This document shows positions 25,001 to 28,000 of a DNA stretch of 64,000 nt, in pieces. Position numbers and translations under genes: made by a program. Location of the stretch: contig NC_087069.1 of assembly GCF_963678635.1 (NCBI RefSeq), positions 43,784,688-43,848,687 of the forward strand, written 5' to 3'. Source of the stretch: Symsagittifera roscoffensis. Its lineage: Eukaryota; Xenacoelomorpha; Acoela; Convolutidae. The number at the start of each line of letters is the position of its first letter. Within the stretch, counting starts at the first letter, position 1. The notes beneath the pieces are model-generated. The model saw nothing but the letters and a program-made list of their open reading frames with translations. It had not been told where the DNA came from and made no database searches.

Positions 25001-28000
25001 TAAGGTTGAACAAGAACTCAATTAAACATTATGAGCCCATTAAGCTGGGGCTATAATGCAAGTGGTGACCTTGCAAATTTTAGCACAAGTGCGATTTGAA
25101 CCCTCAATCATATGATTGCTGAGCATCATCACTACGGGATGCGCCGCAACGCTATTGCTATTGTGTTGTAGATGTTGCGTATCAGTTGGGAGCAGTTGGT
25201 GACTAGTGTGTCGAGGAGTGTGAATGAGTTGGAGAACCAGATCATGACCAGGGAGGCCAAGGGCATCACGGAGGCACAGTTGCAGGAGTTCAAAGCATGC
25301 TTCAACCACTTCGACAAGGTAGACACTTATTGAAAGAGTTGTAAAGACATATAAAACTAAAAAAGCACTAGATTGATTAGTGAATACTAATTAATTACAT
25401 GAAATACTAATGATATAAATTAAAGCGAAGATGCTAAGTTATTTAGTCGAAGGCTCGCAAGAGTTCGAGGCACAATTCAATCACTTCGTTAAGGTAATTA
25501 CAGTATATGTGAATTATAGACGCACAATTTAGATCACGTAGGCATACACTTTCATACTTTGTCTGGTGTCATCTGTGAAACACTTTCTGTGAAACAAGAT
25601 AGGACCAGTTTACGAAATTTCCAATACTGTAAAAAGGATAATAGTTCAAGTTTAAGGAGCGTCGCTGCGTTAACAATCAATTGTGAATGTTCTGTTTTGA
25701 TTGTTAAGAGTCGATGAACGTAGTTCAGACTCTAATATACGTCGCGATGATTTTTTTTGTTTTTTTTCCAGAAGTCTTGAAAATTCTTCAGTCTCAAATT
25801 TACTTTTACATGGTTCGACTTGTGATTACTTTTTACGGTCAGTGAATTTCTATTGTTAAAAGGAAGGAAAACTCTGTTATCGAACAGCGAAGGTTAAATG
25901 GTCACGAAAAACGTGATCGACTTCTAGTTTTGAAAATGGAATTTAGTTATGGAATTTCATATAAATTTTACCTATTGATCCGGTTTTCTCAAAATGGGTT
26001 AATTTTATCCAAAAAAGTGTCAATCATAAATTGCTCTAAAAATTCAAAAAGTTTGAAGACCATTTAATTTTTCTGTGAAATTCCAAAGGTTGAATTTTTT
26101 CAAAAAATGTACGTGTTTTTTCTTTTTAGTGACTCTACGTTTATTGACTCTTTTCCAGCTGTCTGTTGGCTATGTTTGTTTATTCAACCAGGCGTGTTCA
26201 TTCCTTGTAGGTTTTGAGAGCTTTATATGGATTTGCCTGGCTGTGCTCCTATCAAATGCTGGTTACAAATGGTGCAAAAAAGTATGAAAAAAAAACATAA
26301 TTTTTTCTACAAAATGTTGAAAATACATAATGAAGTATTTTAGGGCAGACTGTTAAGTGGACACTAGTCCCGTTGTCTGCACCCCCCCCCATCTGAGGTT
26401 CTTTTCATAAAATCATGTTGTTTGCTGTTATTTTTGCTGAAATTTCTTTTTTTCGAAATGATTTGGAGTAAAAAAAAGAGACAATCAATGGAAATGATAA
26501 AGAAAGAAAGAAGTTTATTTGTCCTTCTTTCTCATTCCCATTGATTTTTTTTCAAAATATGAGAAGTTAAACTTCTATTCAGTGTTGTTGTGTTTCAGAA
26601 GCGGTCTCTTCGTCTGCCCCAGAAGGACTTCAAATCGTGTCTCCTCAGTCTCGGATACAACATCGCCGACGACTTCCGAGTGAGTACATTAAACTTTAAA
26701 TTTTACTTCAATCCTGCACTATTTTTTTTTGTAAATTGAGCAGATCCTACAGTGCTGATTCGGACAAAACGCCTTAAACTTGAAATTTAAACGCCAAAAT
26801 TGATCCGTTTTGGGAGTAAAATTCTGGGCCCTAATTTCGCAAAACCACTTGCACCATATTAGCTCTGCTAAAAGCCTAAGCAAGTTTTGTCTTCATCCTT
26901 GTTCACCTAAATACTAGAGAATATGCTTAAAAGTTTGTTCCGTTTATTATCCGTTTATGCAAATAGTTCAATAGCTTTTCAACTTAATTCTGTCTGGCAA
27001 AAATCTGTGCGATTTGTTAAAAGGAAGGCAAACTACTATGAAAAACAAAATGTAAAGGTCACAAAAAATGTGAATCACTTAGAGTTTCAAAAATGGACTT
27101 TAATTTTCTGAATTCTCAGCGGAATATAAAAATTTAGCGTTTAATCCAGCTTTCTACTCCATGCACATTGCAGATTGATAAGGCGTTTATTCATAAGCCT
27201 GGTTTTCGATTTAGGCTGCAATATTGGTACCACGTGAAATTTCTATACGCAAAAAAAGCGGCCTTGAGTCGCATGCATAGCTTCGCTTAACTAATTAACT
27301 GTCTCGAATGTGGGGAAATTAGAGAAACTAGACTGTGTTGACAGGATGGATAGCCTTTCATAGATCCCCTGCGAATTGCGGAAACCACTTATGTTATTAT
27401 TCTCTAAATGAGAGATTTTTAAGAAAAAAGGGCCAATCATACACAATTCTTGAAGTTCAAAGAGCTTTAACGTGGTATATTTTTTCTTAAACATTTTTTG
27501 ATTTCCGTGAGTTCTTTTACACTTTTCCAGCTGTCTGTTGTCTATATTTACAGGTGAACTACAAATTGTTCCAAAAACAGACAGAATTAATAAAAAAGTG
27601 CAAATGACCGATTTGAAAACGAAATTGAACGTTAAAAATAATTTCTGGTACAATTTATGTATCCGTGTCGCTTTAAAATATAAATCTGTAACTTATTAAA
27701 TTTTTATTTTAGAGCAATTATTGAGTTGAGTGAGAGAGGCATGCAAGTGTGTTTTAGGGCAATGAGGAGATGAAGCGCATCCTGAAGATAGTGGATCCGA
27801 ATGGCTATGGGTACGTGACGTTCCAGGCCTTCCTGGACTTCATGACGAGGGAGACTGCACAAGTGGACACTGTTGAACAAGTGATCGAGGCATTCAGAGT
27901 ACTCGCCAACGACAAAGTAAGCTATCTTCAAGAAGGACGATTAATACAAGTTGGATAAATAATGGGTGAACAAATTATAGGACATACATATAACGTAGAC

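Larger units (their letters stand above)
11062..25171 (+). other. alpha-actinin intron 7 (14.1 kb, hosts two antisense genes)
   Basis: The longest intron. It contains about ten HINE-like copies, the two minus-strand secreted-protein genes, a hAT-like element, hairpin-headed repeats and tRNA-like sequences. The segment 11062-12377 has no element I can name. Confidence 0.92.
25319..26598 (+). other. alpha-actinin intron 8
   Basis: Holds the exon-8 relic, one complete HINE-like element and AT-rich sequence with a C-run (about 26382-26390). Confidence 0.9.
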
